Part shown: one piece after another, positions 11,598 through 23,064 of the stretch
Layout: the number at the start of each line of letters is the position of its first letter
Numbering within the stretch: position 1 is the first letter of the stretch
Origin: Albifimbria verrucaria
Lineage: Eukaryota > Ascomycota > Sordariomycetes > Hypocreales > Stachybotryaceae
Assembly (NCBI GenBank): GCA_020081605.1
Contig: JAHREC010000062.1
Span: 2,604,001 to 2,668,000 of the forward strand
DNA: 64,000 bases
Direction: 5' to 3'
Translations under genes and position numbers: made by a program
The notes under the pieces: generated by a model
The model's database searches: none
What the model saw: the letters and a program-made list of their open reading frames with translations, nothing else
What the model was told of the DNA's origin: nothing

Positions 11598-13288
11598 ATG
11601 TCCCACCCGTCGCCCGTGAGGAACAGCCAAGCGGCACCGAGCCCCGAACGACATACCTTTTCCAAGTTCCTCGAGGACAACCGAAACAATGAATTGAGTC
11701 ATCGAGATGCGCTGGTGGCAGCGCAGGCCGAACATGACCGTGTTCGGGCCGCCGCCGTTCGGGTATATCAACTCCACGAGCTAGAGCAGCGGCACAAGGA
11801 AATCCTCGAGCAAGAGCGCAAAGAAGAAGAAAGGCTCGCCGCAGAGGCCCGTCTTGTCGCCGAGGAGAAGAGGCTCAGGGCATTGAAGGCGGCCAGCGTG
11901 CCAAAACCACCACCGGAGCCCATACCTGAACCTCCCAAAGAGCCCCAAAGGCCAGCGCCGAAACCTGCACCGAAGCCTGAGCCGGCACTACCGACACCCA
12001 CACCGACGCCCAATCAAGGCGCTACACAGACAAGCCAGGGAACAACCGAGACCGCAAAGCAGACGCAAACGCCCCAAGCGGGCGGCGCTGCTGTGCCAAA
12101 GCCAGCGTTCCCTGCCTCTGGACTCGCACCTCAAACCAACGGGGCAGCTCCAACCCAGAGCAGTCCGTTTGGTGTTAAACAGGCAGCCCCAAACCCAACA
12201 GACCCCGAAACCGAATGGATTACCGCAGCCCGCAGCAGCGCCTCCGAAACAGCCTGCAACAGCTGTCCAGACGAATAGACAGGCAGCACTGGTCACCCGC
12301 TATTCACAGATCCACCAGGAACTGAAGAAACTCCGAAAGAACCTGCAAGCTATGGCGAAGACTTCGGGCCCGCCTTTGAAGACACAGATGGGTGTGTTTA
12401 GACGAGAAATCCGCACTTCTATCGGCCAGCTCACGGGGGTAAAGGAGCCAACGTAGCACCGGTAAGTTCCACTCATCATATTATATTTACGTGTCTAACA
12501 TGATCGAAGATGAACAAGATCACAACGGCTTTAAGAGAGGCACTATCGGGCCGTGTGCCTAGCCCGCCGATTGATGCCAGCATGTTTGTGGTGGATCCAC
12601 GAGAAGATGTAGCCGATGCTACAAACAACGGGCCTACACTACCCTCATTGTTCGTTTACCTGGTCAACATCTGCGCCAAGGGCATCGTTAAACAGTTCAT
12701 CAACGAATGTGGCGCGAACCCCAAAGCTGCAGACCCTATTGGAGTATTTACAGCGCAGCTATTCTCAATGAAGGAGTTCCACTGGCGAGGGCAGTCTCTC
12801 ATTGATATACTCATGGCAAAGTTCAGAGTGGCATGTCCGGTCCTCTTCGGGCTCAGAGGCAACGACAAGATGGAGAAGGGTCGACTTGCGCTAGGGTGGA
12901 GGAAAGATGGTCCTGGTTGGGAGACCGAGCAGAGCCATAACGACAGGATGACAGGACTGGGTGCAGGTTATGCCTCGGTATCGCTCCGTGACTTCAGCAA
13001 GGCGTCGAAAACGAACCCTTACCCGCCGACAAATTACTGGATTGCTCTTGCAGGCCTCATAAACACACCCCATGGCGAGGTTTCCAACACGCACTTCGTC
13101 GTGCTCAGGGCGATGATCCAAGGGTACGAGCAGCGCTTCCTCAACTTCTACGGAAATGCAGGTCTTGCGGCGTTGCGGCTGGCGCTCGTCGAGTTCCCAA
13201 GAAGGCGCCGAAGGACGCATCCGCCGTAGGACCGCTGTTAGCCCTGGCTGAGGTGCTCCGGAGCGAGGAGGGATTGGTATTTGGCTGA
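11598..13288 (+). CDS. gle1: Gle1 mRNA export factor (nuclear pore cytoplasmic face)
   Basis: Gle1 binds InsP6 and activates the DEAD-box ATPase Dbp5 at the cytoplasmic face of the nuclear pore, driving mRNP release. Exons: 11598-12461 and 12510-13288, about 548 residues. The N-terminal part has a charged coiled coil (residues 30-100, many Glu/Arg/Lys) followed by a Pro/Ala/Gln-rich linker. The C-terminal half has Gle1-domain landmarks: FTAQLFSMKEFHWRGQSLID, LMAKFRVACPVLFG, YWIALAGLIN and FLNFYG. The 48-bp intron ends in ATCGAAG after a CTAAC branch site. Frame slips at 12203-12206 (CCCC), 12435-12439 (GGGGG) and 13196-13198 (CCC) split it into four frames. With added bases the protein ends at the TGA at 13288. 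It converges on tlg1. Confidence 0.9.
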
Positions 13289-13610
13289 AATGTTGGACTG
13301 ACACGCTCCATGGGGAGGTGGGCATGTACGAAATTAAGGCCGGCGTTCAGGGAGGTGTTCTCAACCACCCGCCTAAGGGTGGTACAGTTCTCTTTGCATG
13401 ACAGGTGTTGTGGGACTTGGAAAATGTTGGATTATGGATAAAAGACATATTGCTGTTCTATTCATACGAGACACAAAGAATATACACATGCGACGCCGTG
13501 CGGTTCGGCAGGCGAAAAAGCTCCAATCCCAACCTAAATGTACTCCATTTTCCATAATTCAAATCAACCCCGTGGCCTCTAGATATGGGGGCCGTAACAG
13601 TGACGGTACG
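13289..13610. other. Convergent 3' intergenic region (gle1/tlg1)
   Basis: 322 bp between two convergent stops. It is AT-rich in the middle (about 13420-13560). No gene was seen; it probably holds both 3' UTRs and polyadenylation sites. Confidence 0.5.
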
Positions 13611-14410
13611 CTATAAGATCAAAAGTAGGACGAGAAGCAGAATTAGGACGAAGATGAGGACGGCTATGCAGCAGCTGCTCAGGCGGTCCTCGTTCTTGCG
13701 CATGACGTACTGCAGCTTCTGGACGCCGGTCTGGAGTCGGCCGCCAACCCTATCGGCGACTTCATCGACAACCTCGAGCATCTCGCGCTGCTCCTCGAGC
13801 TCGCGGCCCATGTCGTCAGCCTGGCGACGCAGGTTTCCGACGGTTTGGAAGACGCCGTCGAGGTGCTGGTCCTGGTCGCGCATCATCTCGACCTGTTGCT
13901 GCTGCTCAAATTCGGCGTAGCCATCGCCGCCGTCACCGTCGGAGATGGCGAAGGAGCTTGGGTCGGGAGATCGTTTGAGGAGCCGGCGCGGGCCTTGCCG
14001 GCGGAGGTATCGAGCTTATTTTGTAGCTCTTCGCGCATGTCCTCGACCTCGCCGCCGACCTCTTGAACGAGGCGCTTGCGGCGGAGGACCTCATCGGCGG
14101 AGAGCCCGAATTGGGCGGGGTTGGACTCGACGGCCTGGACGGAGTCGACGAGGTCGGCGAGGTCGTCAGCGAGGGTGGACAGCGCGGCCTCGAGATCGGA
14201 CCGGGCCGATGCGAGCTCAGGCGACGAGGCAGTGGACGTGAGCGAGCGGATGCGGATGTAGGAGGAAAGAGCGACCGCGTCGACGATAGCTGGTTTAGGA
14301 CATCTCTGCGCGATGGAAAGCGTGAGCAATGGAGGCACGGCGCCAGGAGGCAGGTTTGCTTACTGCTGGACCTGGAGGAACGGGTCCCCCTCGGTGGTCG
14401 AGGACATCAT
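13611..14410 (-). CDS. tlg1: Tlg1/syntaxin-6-like t-SNARE
   Basis: Qc-SNARE of the Tlg1/syntaxin 6 family, for endosome-to-Golgi fusion. Exons: 14410-14364 and 14305-13611, about 247 residues. Seen: the short start segment with DPFLQVQ, then DVLNQLSSTRSL; an N-terminal helical region; a SNARE motif near residues 155-215 (MRDQDQHLDGVFQTVGNLRR through GRLQTGVQKLQYVMRKN); and a C-terminal single membrane anchor of Ile/Leu/Val. The central SNARE layer Gln fits the Q in DQHLDGV or its vicinity. The 58-bp intron has a CTCAC branch site. Slips at 14266-14268 (TTT) and 13965-13967 (CCC) split it into three frames; one base at each restores it. It converges with gle1 and diverges from the methyltransferase gene. 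Confidence 0.9.
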
Positions 14411-15059
14411 CCTTTCAGCACGAGACTGTAGAGATGCATGGAGCTCCGTCTACGCAAGGCTCAACATGCGAAAGCGGAAATGGGAATTGCTGGAGAGAGA
14501 GGACAGGCTGCAACTTGGTGAAGCTGGAACGGAACAGGAGCCTCCCAGCATGACGTTGCGGGAACCCTTTGCCTCAGACGTACCTGTACCTCGTCTCAGC
14601 TGCGCGCTAGGCCTGGATTGGACATGGTGGCACTTTGCGCGGCCGTACCAATTAAGTTACTAAATTCGTGCTCTTAAATCGAGGCGCCAAAAACACCAAA
14701 AATGCACAATTTTGTGCTTTTGTAAGTTCGCCTTGATGAGGATGTGATGAAGTTGAATGCGATTATCAACTTCAGGCCTCATATTACTTTTTAAAAAAGT
14801 TCAAATTTTATTCGACTCGCTGAAACCTCTTAAAATCTTTGGAGTCAAAGCCGCATTCTGCTCGCAAAAGCCGTTCTCTTATTTGCCCCTCCTCAAGATC
14901 TGCCCTGTGAGGCATACTCGAAGCCTTATTACGGAAAATCAAGACTTCAAAGAGGCAGAACCCTCTAAACCCGAACTCTGCACAAGACTGAGTGATTCAA
15001 AGGGTTACGCCACAGCCGATAGTTTGATATAGCTATACTTGACGGACCCCAGCTTCGCA
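14411..15059. other. Divergent promoter region (tlg1 / methyltransferase)
   Basis: 649 bp shared upstream region. Around 14640-14830 it is AT-rich with T/A tracts. No gene or repeat was recognised. Confidence 0.5.
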
Positions 15060-16834
15060 ATGTCGCCAACTAAGCCGTTACCGTATAGCGACGACTGGTC
15101 GTCTCCGGAAGAATATGTGGATGAGTTGCTGAATTTCTCAGTGACTTCGGATCTTTTCCAAGTCTTATGCGGCGGTGTTCACATCTTGGATTTCTTCACC
15201 ACCGATCCGGGACTGTTCCACGCAGCCCTGCCTCAAGAATGGCATGAGTTCTTGCTTTCACGCGATATCATGACCGTGCTAGACCTTCTCTTGAGAGACG
15301 ACTTGGACGAAGTGGAAAAGGATCCTTCACGATGCCCTCCACAAAGCTTAATGGACTATATCCGGCAGATAAGGAAATTCGCTCTCGCGCGATCCTTTGC
15401 TCCGAGCACACCAAAGTTGCCTGTTCTCCCTCGGTCCATCGCCCTGGGCATGAAGACCAAGAAAGTGCACGAAGTCGTAAATTTTGCTGACTACGTTGGA
15501 AAGCTCTCTGATGATATTGCAGAGCAGTACGGCACCAACATCTCTCACTTTGTCGACTTTGGTAGTGGGCAGAACTACCTTGGTCGTGTTCTCGCCAGCG
15601 AGCCGTATAACCGACATGTTATTGGCGTGGAAGGCAGGGAAAAGAACGTCTCCAGCGCGAAATATCTCGACGCTAGATCAGGCCTGGCAGTCACGGCTAA
15701 AGTGAAGCGTAACAAGAAGCTCTGGACAAAGATTGTGGAGTCATTGGGAGAAGACCGCCATGACCCTAAAGCCAAGGAAGAAGCCATCCGGAAATTTGCT
15801 GGAGATGAAGGTTTCGATTTCCGGACAATGGAGGAGCTCGACTCGGTATACAAGGATGAAGAGGGCAAAGGCCGTGTTCAATACATCTCAGGCAGGCTCA
15901 ACAGCGGAGACCTGACCGAGGTTCTCGCTACGATTCAGCAGAGCGAGGCAGATGAGGCAGTAAAGAAGGACCCAAGGCTAATGGCTGTCTCGATCCACTC
16001 TTGTGGTAATCTATCCCACTATGCGATTCGCTCCATGATACTCAATCGCGAGATCCGGGCTGTTGCGATTGTGGGATGCTGCTACAACTTGCTTACCGAA
16101 AGGCTTGGGCCGCCTACATACAAGCATATCTACCTGCGGCCGACGCTCCAGGCCCTGAACGGCCGGGTATGGCAAGAGTCAGACAAGAAGGATCCTCAGG
16201 GCTTTCCCATGAGTGACCGTTTCTGCACTTACCGCGACGATGGCGTGAGGCTCAACATCACAGCTAGAATGATGTCGTGCCAGGCGCCGCTCAACTGGTC
16301 GCGCGAGGAGAGTGAAGGTTTCTTCTCACGGCACTTCTACCGAGCAGTGCTCCAGCGTATTTTCCTTGACCGGGGTGTGGTAGGTAAGGTCCGGCACAGC
16401 GAGCCGGCGGAAGGGAGCGACGAGCCCGAGAGCCCGTTCAACGTTAGCACTAACCCGCTCATCATTGGTTCTCTGCGCAAGAGCTCCTACGGATCCCTCA
16501 AGGCATACATTCGTGGGGCTATGGAGAAGCTGACGTCAAGCTCCGAGTATAAGCAATACGGCGAAGTCCTAAAAGAGAAGATGGGGACTTGACAGACGAG
16601 GATATTGACAAGTACGAGGCGATCTACATGCCCCGGAAGAATGAGCTATGCGTCATCTGGAGCATGATGGCGTTCAGCGCCATGGTCGCAGAGTCATTGA
16701 TCGTAGCTGATCGATGGATGTTTCTGAAGGAGCATACCGAACTGGTCAAGGACGCGTGGGTGGAGACGGTCTTTGATTATGGCCAGAGCCCGCGCAACTT
16801 GGTTGTGGTTGGCATCAAGAAGGAAGACGTCTGA
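15060..16834 (+). CDS. METTL25/RRNAD1-like SAM-dependent methyltransferase
   Basis: Single-exon gene of about 591 residues. I take the ATG at 15060. SAM-binding motif I is HFVDFGSGQNYLGRVL (about residues 160-176) with VIGVEG for motif II. The family-typical later blocks are SIHSCGNLSHYAIRSM (near residue 311) and AIVGCCYNLLTE (near residue 335). These mark the METTL25/RRNAD1 family (Methyltransf_32); human METTL25B has been linked to translation-related protein methylation, but the fungal substrate is not known to me. The frame slips at GGGG 16583-16586, after which the last 80 residues continue in another frame; one added G joins them. Helical residues at the C-terminus are conserved-looking but without a named motif. 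Confidence 0.82.
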
Positions 16835-18446
16835 ACTGCGGGCTGAATGGGTATCGGCGGCTTAGTCGCAGCCACTGTACCGAAGAGCGAGTTCAGCATA
16901 AAGGGAGATCGTCTTTGTCGAGAAAGAACCCCACGACTGACGCAGCTGGCTTTCTATCAGAATGAGGCGGGGAAGGAAGATATGGCGGTGATTGGGTCGT
17001 GTGGCTAGCTGTAGGGGTTGATGGATGAACGAGCGGGCGGCGGGATATCGTGCATTTCTTGATGTTGCATGGGACGCGGCAGGCATGAAAGACACGAGGC
17101 GGTTTCAAATAGAGTCCCAAAAGCACACGGCAGATGGCATTTGGCGCCTTATTCTGGGCGGGCCGGAGCAAAGCAACCTAGAAGGAGGGGATCGAGAGCG
17201 TCATACCTACCTACATCAAATCAAACTCAATGGAATGCTCGAGGTGAGCATTGAGTTGTAGCTATTGAGTTGACGGTTCCAGACCGCCATAGGACCTAAT
17301 CTATATGCGCGGAAGAGGGAAACATGTCTTTGAAGAGAATCAGCTGGCCTCTGGACTTGACCAGGGGCAGTTCTTATCAGTCGAGGGTAAGGATTGTTGC
17401 AGCAGAGAACGTAGAGATCCTTGTCCGCATCTATGAGTCCCAAGGTTTTGGCCTGCCGAGTGAACGAGCGGCCAGGTCGAGTGTGGGGACATTGAGCTTA
17501 ACGATGGCGATGACGAGGGGCAGTCATGGTGTCGTTGCTTTGCTTTCTGGTTCACGGCGTTTCTTGCATAGGCTGATCGGAATACGCCATCCATCCTTCC
17601 ATCCCACCGCATCACAACCATACCATGGCGCTCGGACCCTGGACAGTTGGCACCAGCCATCCCACGTTTTTTCAATATGCTGCGTGCATGGGGAGAGCTG
17701 GGGTGTTTGTGGCAGTCTGGGGGCGCTAGCTAGTTAAACCGAATCGGCATTCGGCAGACAGAGCAAGAACCTGATGGTGTATTATCGAGCTGTGGATGAT
17801 CTTGTCTTGTCGTGGGCATGTTTGCAGATTGAGTGCATGGCACTGCATGGCACTACATGATGGGCAATGTGATATCTCACAAAGCGACGGGAAGCACTCG
17901 GATTGAGCGAGCGTCGATGACCTAGCGTAGCTTGATCGCTAGAGAGGGTCGTATTGACGGTAGTGAGCTGGCAAAGCGTGGGAAGGGACTTGAGTTGCCA
18001 GAGGGCGTATGCATGCATCCATCCCACGAAATGCAGACGCAGCATGCATGTATGTATCAGTCCAGCCTACGCCAGCCATTACCAGCTGTTTGGGGAGGCA
18101 AGAGAAGGAAGACGAAGCCGGGAACCGGGAAGGATGCGGATGGCGACGTGCTCGATCGAGGTTGCAAGGGTAGTATTGCGTGACTGATGGAAAAGAAAGA
18201 AGATGAGACAGGAGAAGAGAGGAGAGGAAAGGGGAGGAGAGAAGATTGGGAGGCAGAAGAGCCAGAGGTTGAAAAGGCGTTGCAGTCATGAATTTCGTTG
18301 GAGGTATTCGTGACTTAGTGGCTTGAGCGACGTACTCTGTAACCAACTTCAATTGAGGTACCTCGACAAGAGGCTATGCAAGAAAGCACCCTTTTACAGT
18401 TTGGGATACGAAAGACGTCCTTGGGAGGCCGCGGCTTCCCTCCTGG

Positions 18447-18468
18447 CCTGCCTGCCTGCCTGCCTGCC
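18447..18468. repeat. (CCTG)n microsatellite
   Basis: Five consecutive CCTG units followed by imperfect CCTCCTG/CCCTG extensions. A simple repeat in non-coding DNA, with no functional assignment. Confidence 0.85.
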
Positions 18469-19585
18469 CTCCTGCCCTGCATCGCGTCGCCTCATTCAGC
18501 CCAGCCCAATGGGTTGAAATCATGTCACTTACATTATTCTCACACCATAACGTCAACCCACTAACCAGGTCAATCTCTGGCTTTGCGATTGTTGATCACT
18601 TCCCCAAGGGCACAAGCATCCAAATCCAGTTCTCTTGTGCCATCCTCAGCCTCTAGGACTCTATACCATGTCTCGTCCCTTCCCGAGAACGTGTGGCCCA
18701 TGCTTCGGTCTGACATGCCCGGCGAAGCGATGCTCCTAGGACTGATCCTATTTCCCCACAAAATCTCGCTGCCTGTCTTCTGCCATCAGGGTCTTTGAGT
18801 CAGAGTGCTCTGCCCTATGAGTTCATCCCGGCGAGGTGACGCGACGAATTGGCCTTGCTGCCACACCGCCAATGATAGCGTGTCGACCTGCATTGCTAGA
18901 AACAGCGCATTGGCGACGGAATGTCCAAGGGTGAATGAGCATCGTATTCCCAGAGATTGGGTCACCACGACAACATACCATCAGGAAGCCCAGAGCACTC
19001 TCGTCGTGAGGGGTGTAGACTGTTACAAGGGGTGGGTGACAAGCGAGGCCCGATGCCGCTCTGGATGACCCATCTAGATGGGTCTTGCCCTGCATGAGCG
19101 GTGGGGTTTCTCTATCTTTGCAGCTCGTCCCTGATGAAGCCCGCTGGCGTCCGGTGGTGATGCCACCGTTGGCCTGCGCTGGTCTGCGCTGGCCTGCTCT
19201 GCCTTGCGTTGCCCCGAGAGGCTGTTCTGGTGGCGCCCACGCGCGCCCATGTGCACATACGCGGGCCCAAACCTACGATATCTCTCCCGCCTTCTGCCTA
19301 GTCCCGAATTCGACTAACCCAGCGACTTTCCTGCCTCCCACTCACATCATGGCCGGCCGGAGGCCAGGCTAATGTATTCACTTATACCCAAACGGGCTGA
19401 CTGATGGGGAGAGGGGAGGACTAACCTTGGTGACTGGGCAATGAACAGAAAACTTGGCCGGACTGGACCCTTTCCTGGAGGACCCTCATGGGCGAGCGTT
19501 TGATCTCTTATCAATCGTCCGTCCATTTATTTATACTATCGCAATTATCAGGGTGTTTGACGCCTATCTCGGTCATACAAATTCT

Positions 19586-19690
19586 TTGTCTCCTCTACCC
19601 TCCCTTTCCCTCCTTCCCTCCCACAACCCCCTACTTTTTCTTCTTCTTGATTTTCGCCTTCGCCTTTCTTCTTTTGTTTCTCTGCCGCCC
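19586..19690 (+). promoter_or_regulatory. CT-rich tract upstream of the CASTOR-like gene
   Basis: About 100 bases almost free of purines on the plus strand. In filamentous fungi, CT-rich stretches often lie just upstream of transcription starts. If that applies here, the downstream gene would have a leader of about 500 nt. This is inference from composition only. Confidence 0.35.
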
Positions 19691-20199
19691 AAGGCCGTCC
19701 TCCCGAGAGACAGAGACGTCCGCCGCCGCAAAAACAAGTAATAAAGGCTGCCTTGTCCCGCCACCAGAAGCGCCTTCCCCACCCCTCTCAATGCGGATAG
19801 CAACGTCGATTCGCACCAACGTTGACGGCAGCTACTCACCATTGCGCGGGTAAAAGACGGCGAATGCGTCTTATAAAGACCCTTCCTCCTCTTGCCACGC
19901 CTACATATATTTCAGCAGCAAGAACCATCGTTACTGAGCCGTAGCTCGTTGACTCACACGTCGGTCATCGTCCTAGCTGCCTTGGCCTGCTACACGGGGA
20001 GTGCTGGCCCATCTCAAGCCTCGATGCAAGGCTGAGGTAGCCTTGAGGCGCGGACTACACCACTCCATCCACCATTCTATCCTACCTTGACTTGCTCAGG
20101 CTCCCTCTTTTGCCCAATATACTCTTTCCCCAAGCTGGTCGACTTCTCAAAACTGCCCTTTTCCCTGAACTAGCCACCAGGTCCCCAGACATCTCCGCC

Positions 20200-21533
20200 A
20201 TGAATGCCCAAATATCGTTCCTTGTAAGTCATAATGCTTCACACGCAGTTCCCTTGTAATGTACCACCAATCACTTGTTTACTGGTACCTATTCACTTGT
20301 ACAATGGAGCCCTCATATATCACTTATGGCCATCAAACTGTCATGACTCAGATGCGCTGACCAATGTCACTCTTGATACATATAGGGCGGCACCTTCAAC
20401 CTCATCCACATCCCTCTCCATCTATACGCCGCCTTCCTGCAACCCATCCTCCGCACTCTTCTTCCCGCATCCCAACATCTTAATCTCTCCCGCGACTCTC
20501 CCGATTTAGAGCTCCACGGTCTCACCACCGACAGCCAGCATGGCTTCCTCAACATCAGCATCAGCTCTATAGAATGCTCCATTGTCTGCCACAGCTCCTG
20601 GGTCAAGGCAGTTTTTGAGCCTGCGATCAAAGCGCTTCCCAAGGATGCTGCCCGCGCAGTTATCGTGTCAAAAGACACTTATATGATCCTTTCAGTCATA
20701 AGTGCCGGCCTCGATGCTGCCGGCCGAGTCATGGAGCTCAGTTCGCCCCTGGCTTTCGCTGGCATTCCCATATTTTTCATCACCACATACTACTCAGACT
20801 TTATCCTTGTCCCCACCAAGGAACGTCACAATGTCATCGAGGCATTATCAGCCAAGGGCTTCGAGTTGTCCGAGAATCAATCGAGCTTCGTCAACCCTTC
20901 CGCCTACGGACATCAGAGGGATCCAGTCTTCCAACCTCTCCGCCTCGAACGCCACCTCCCTCCAATGTGATGGAGTTGCAGAAGCGAACGTTCGATTTAC
21001 TAAAGAAGCGGAACGTCATACCATACATCGAGGATGACCTCGAGCTAGTCCAATGCTCCAGCCGTGAAACGTCCCAGCTTGAAGACGTCTTCACGCACCG
21101 GCCATCCATCACCCGCCACATGACGGGTAACGGCCACCGTGAGTGTTGGGTAGACAAAATTGATGCCAGGCTTTACACCTGCATAGTATCGGCGCTCGTA
21201 TCGAAACCCAGCTTCATGTCCATCACGCTGGCACAAGATGACCCGCCATCGCTGCTGCTGGACAAGAAGCTGCTGCACATATTCGGGGACACGCTGGTCG
21301 GTGACACCGAGGGTCGCTTAATACCCATCTTCCTAGATCTCGTGAACCTGCCATTGGAGGCCACTGGTATTGTATGCGGTGTTGCCGGCCGCCTCGTCCA
21401 GGAAATGAACATGATGGAGAGCTCGGAGCTGTCCTACCTATCGACCGCCCGTGCTGGTGCCGTCATCCTCCCTGACCAGCAGTCCTTGCGAGTCTTGGAG
21501 ATCCTTAAACCTTTGCTCAGCAAGGAAGCATGA
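20200..21533 (+). CDS. CASTOR/GATS-like ACT-domain protein (putative amino-acid sensor)
   Basis: Exons: 20200-20223 (eight codons) and 20386-21533, about 390 residues. The intron is 162 bp. The strand after the tiny first exon reads GGTFNLIHIPLHLYAAFLQP. The second ACT-like unit contains the block FAGIPIFFITTYYSDFILV followed by VIEAL, which closely resembles the tandem ACT domains of animal CASTOR1/2 (GATS family), the cytosolic arginine sensors upstream of TORC1. The arginine-pocket residues cannot be judged by eye, and whether the fungal protein binds arginine is unknown. The frame slips near CCC 20895-20897, and one added base joins both halves through a Ser/Pro linker. It converges with yih1 285 bp downstream. 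Confidence 0.75.
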
Positions 21534-21818
21534 TTGGCATGATTTGTAATGTCTCAGTATGAATGAACCAAAAATGGTGAAGCTCAGCAGGAACCGTTTG
21601 GTTATGAACGAAGCTCGTGGTAGCATGTTTTCCGTAACTGGACATCTGGAGTTTCCATGTCGTGGGTTGCCATTCGAATGCGTCTGGCCCGGTCGGTGTA
21701 AAGACAGGAGGGAATTGGACTGTGTAAGAGGATAGCCAGAATAAGCCGAGATACCCAACTCTTAAAAGAATCATCGTTGTCGTTCCACCTTTGTATGTCA
21801 CGCAGATGCATATCCGCC

Positions 21819-22639
21819 TCATTTGCCGCCCTTCTTCTTCTCCTTGTCAACTACCATGCCCGCCCTCACAAACCCATCTCGTGCCACGGCGTTGATAACT
21901 GCGAACCGCCTAGGCCCCAGCTTAACACCGCCGTACCACCGTGACACCACGACCATGGCGTCCCACAGCTCCATCAGCTGCATTAAGTGCAACAGCCGAC
22001 CACCGGCCGCCGTCTCGCCGTCGTCATCGCAGTCCTGGAAGCTCGTCGCCGCCCCGGCCGGACCCCGGATGCGCCAGGCCGTCATGTTGTGCGTCGCGGA
22101 TCTGAAGCGGCGGTCCGACGCCAGCAGCTGCCGCACGTACAGCTGCGCCTGCTCGGGTGATGTCACCGGGGCCACGTGAGCGAGAAACGTCGACTTATTA
22201 TCCGTCACAAGCTCAGAGAGTGTCCACGGCGGCGTCGGCAGAGACGATAAACCCTCTTCGGGATCCGCATCAGCATCGGCCGCAACGGCCTGTGCCGATT
22301 CGGCATCTCCCTCGTCCGGCACCTCCTCCTCATACCTCCGCGAAAACTCCTCCACCGCATCAAACAAACACACCACGCCCTCCGCAAACACACTCGTTAG
22401 AGCATCCTTAAACAGTGCTAGGTCCCTAGCCCCGGCACCCTTTTGCCACCCGAGCTGTGATGCGTTCCCAGCACCTCTGGAGGGTGCGAGGGATATGACT
22501 CTGGGAAGCGTAGCCTTAGTGACGATGCGTTTCCTGGGAGGTTGAGGATGTAGGTTGAGTTCTCGTCTGCTGGGACGAGACAGCCGTCGCCGTATATGGA
22601 ATTGATGGCCTCAACTTCATCGAGGAGTTCTTCAGACAT
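21819..22639 (-). CDS. yih1: Yih1/IMPACT family protein (RWD + UPF0029)
   Basis: Yih1/IMPACT competes with Gcn2 for Gcn1 and so dampens general amino-acid control. Single exon, about 273 residues, starting at the ATG at 22639. The N-terminal RWD domain begins MSEELLDEVEAINSIYGDG and includes RLRFPESYPSHPPEV. The C-terminal UPF0029 domain has DNKSTFLAH, ASHN-like SATHNMTAWRI, DDGETAAGGRLLHL and VVVSRWYGGVKLGPRRF, all family hallmarks. The frame slips once at the A run complementary to 22441-22444, between the two domains. The C-terminus is Lys-rich. Confidence 0.92.
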
Positions 22640-23064
22640 GTTTAACTGAAGGAAATGGACTAGAAATTGGGGTGTGATGTACAAGAAAGGACGTAAAGGA
22701 TTACTACTTGAATATAGATGCAGTATCTCACAATTGGGCGTGTGAGATCTGGTTGGTGAATGAGGTATTTCCATACAGTGTCCTTAGCAAGCAATGTGGG
22801 TCAAGGTGCACTGTGTTATGTAGGGATATTCCATGAGTATGGAATGAGTGCTTGCCGGATACTTATAACTCCACGTAATCTACACAGAGTGCGGCCAAAC
22901 CTGCGCTTAGTGAACGAAATAATTGATGATATTGAACTTGGATACAATGCTCGGCGGTGTTATAGTACTGGTCGTGTTCGAGCCTATACCCTCAAACAAT
23001 CAAATAAGGACTTCTATACGACATGTGCCTCCCACATTAAGGCTTGGTTTCCCTTCATCTGCCC
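22640..23064. other. Intergenic: yih1 promoter and vma1 3' flank
   Basis: 425 bp. AT-rich, with no gene recognised. Confidence 0.5.

Larger units (their letters stand above)
16835..20199. other. Gene-poor region upstream of the CASTOR-like gene
   Basis: About 3.4 kb. Frames of up to 137 codons appear on both strands, but none shows a domain, signal peptide or spliced continuation I can recognise. It contains a CCTG microsatellite near 18447-18468 and a strong pyrimidine tract near 19586-19690. The last 600 bp probably hold the promoter and a long leader of the CASTOR-like gene. An unannotated non-coding RNA cannot be excluded. Confidence 0.45.
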
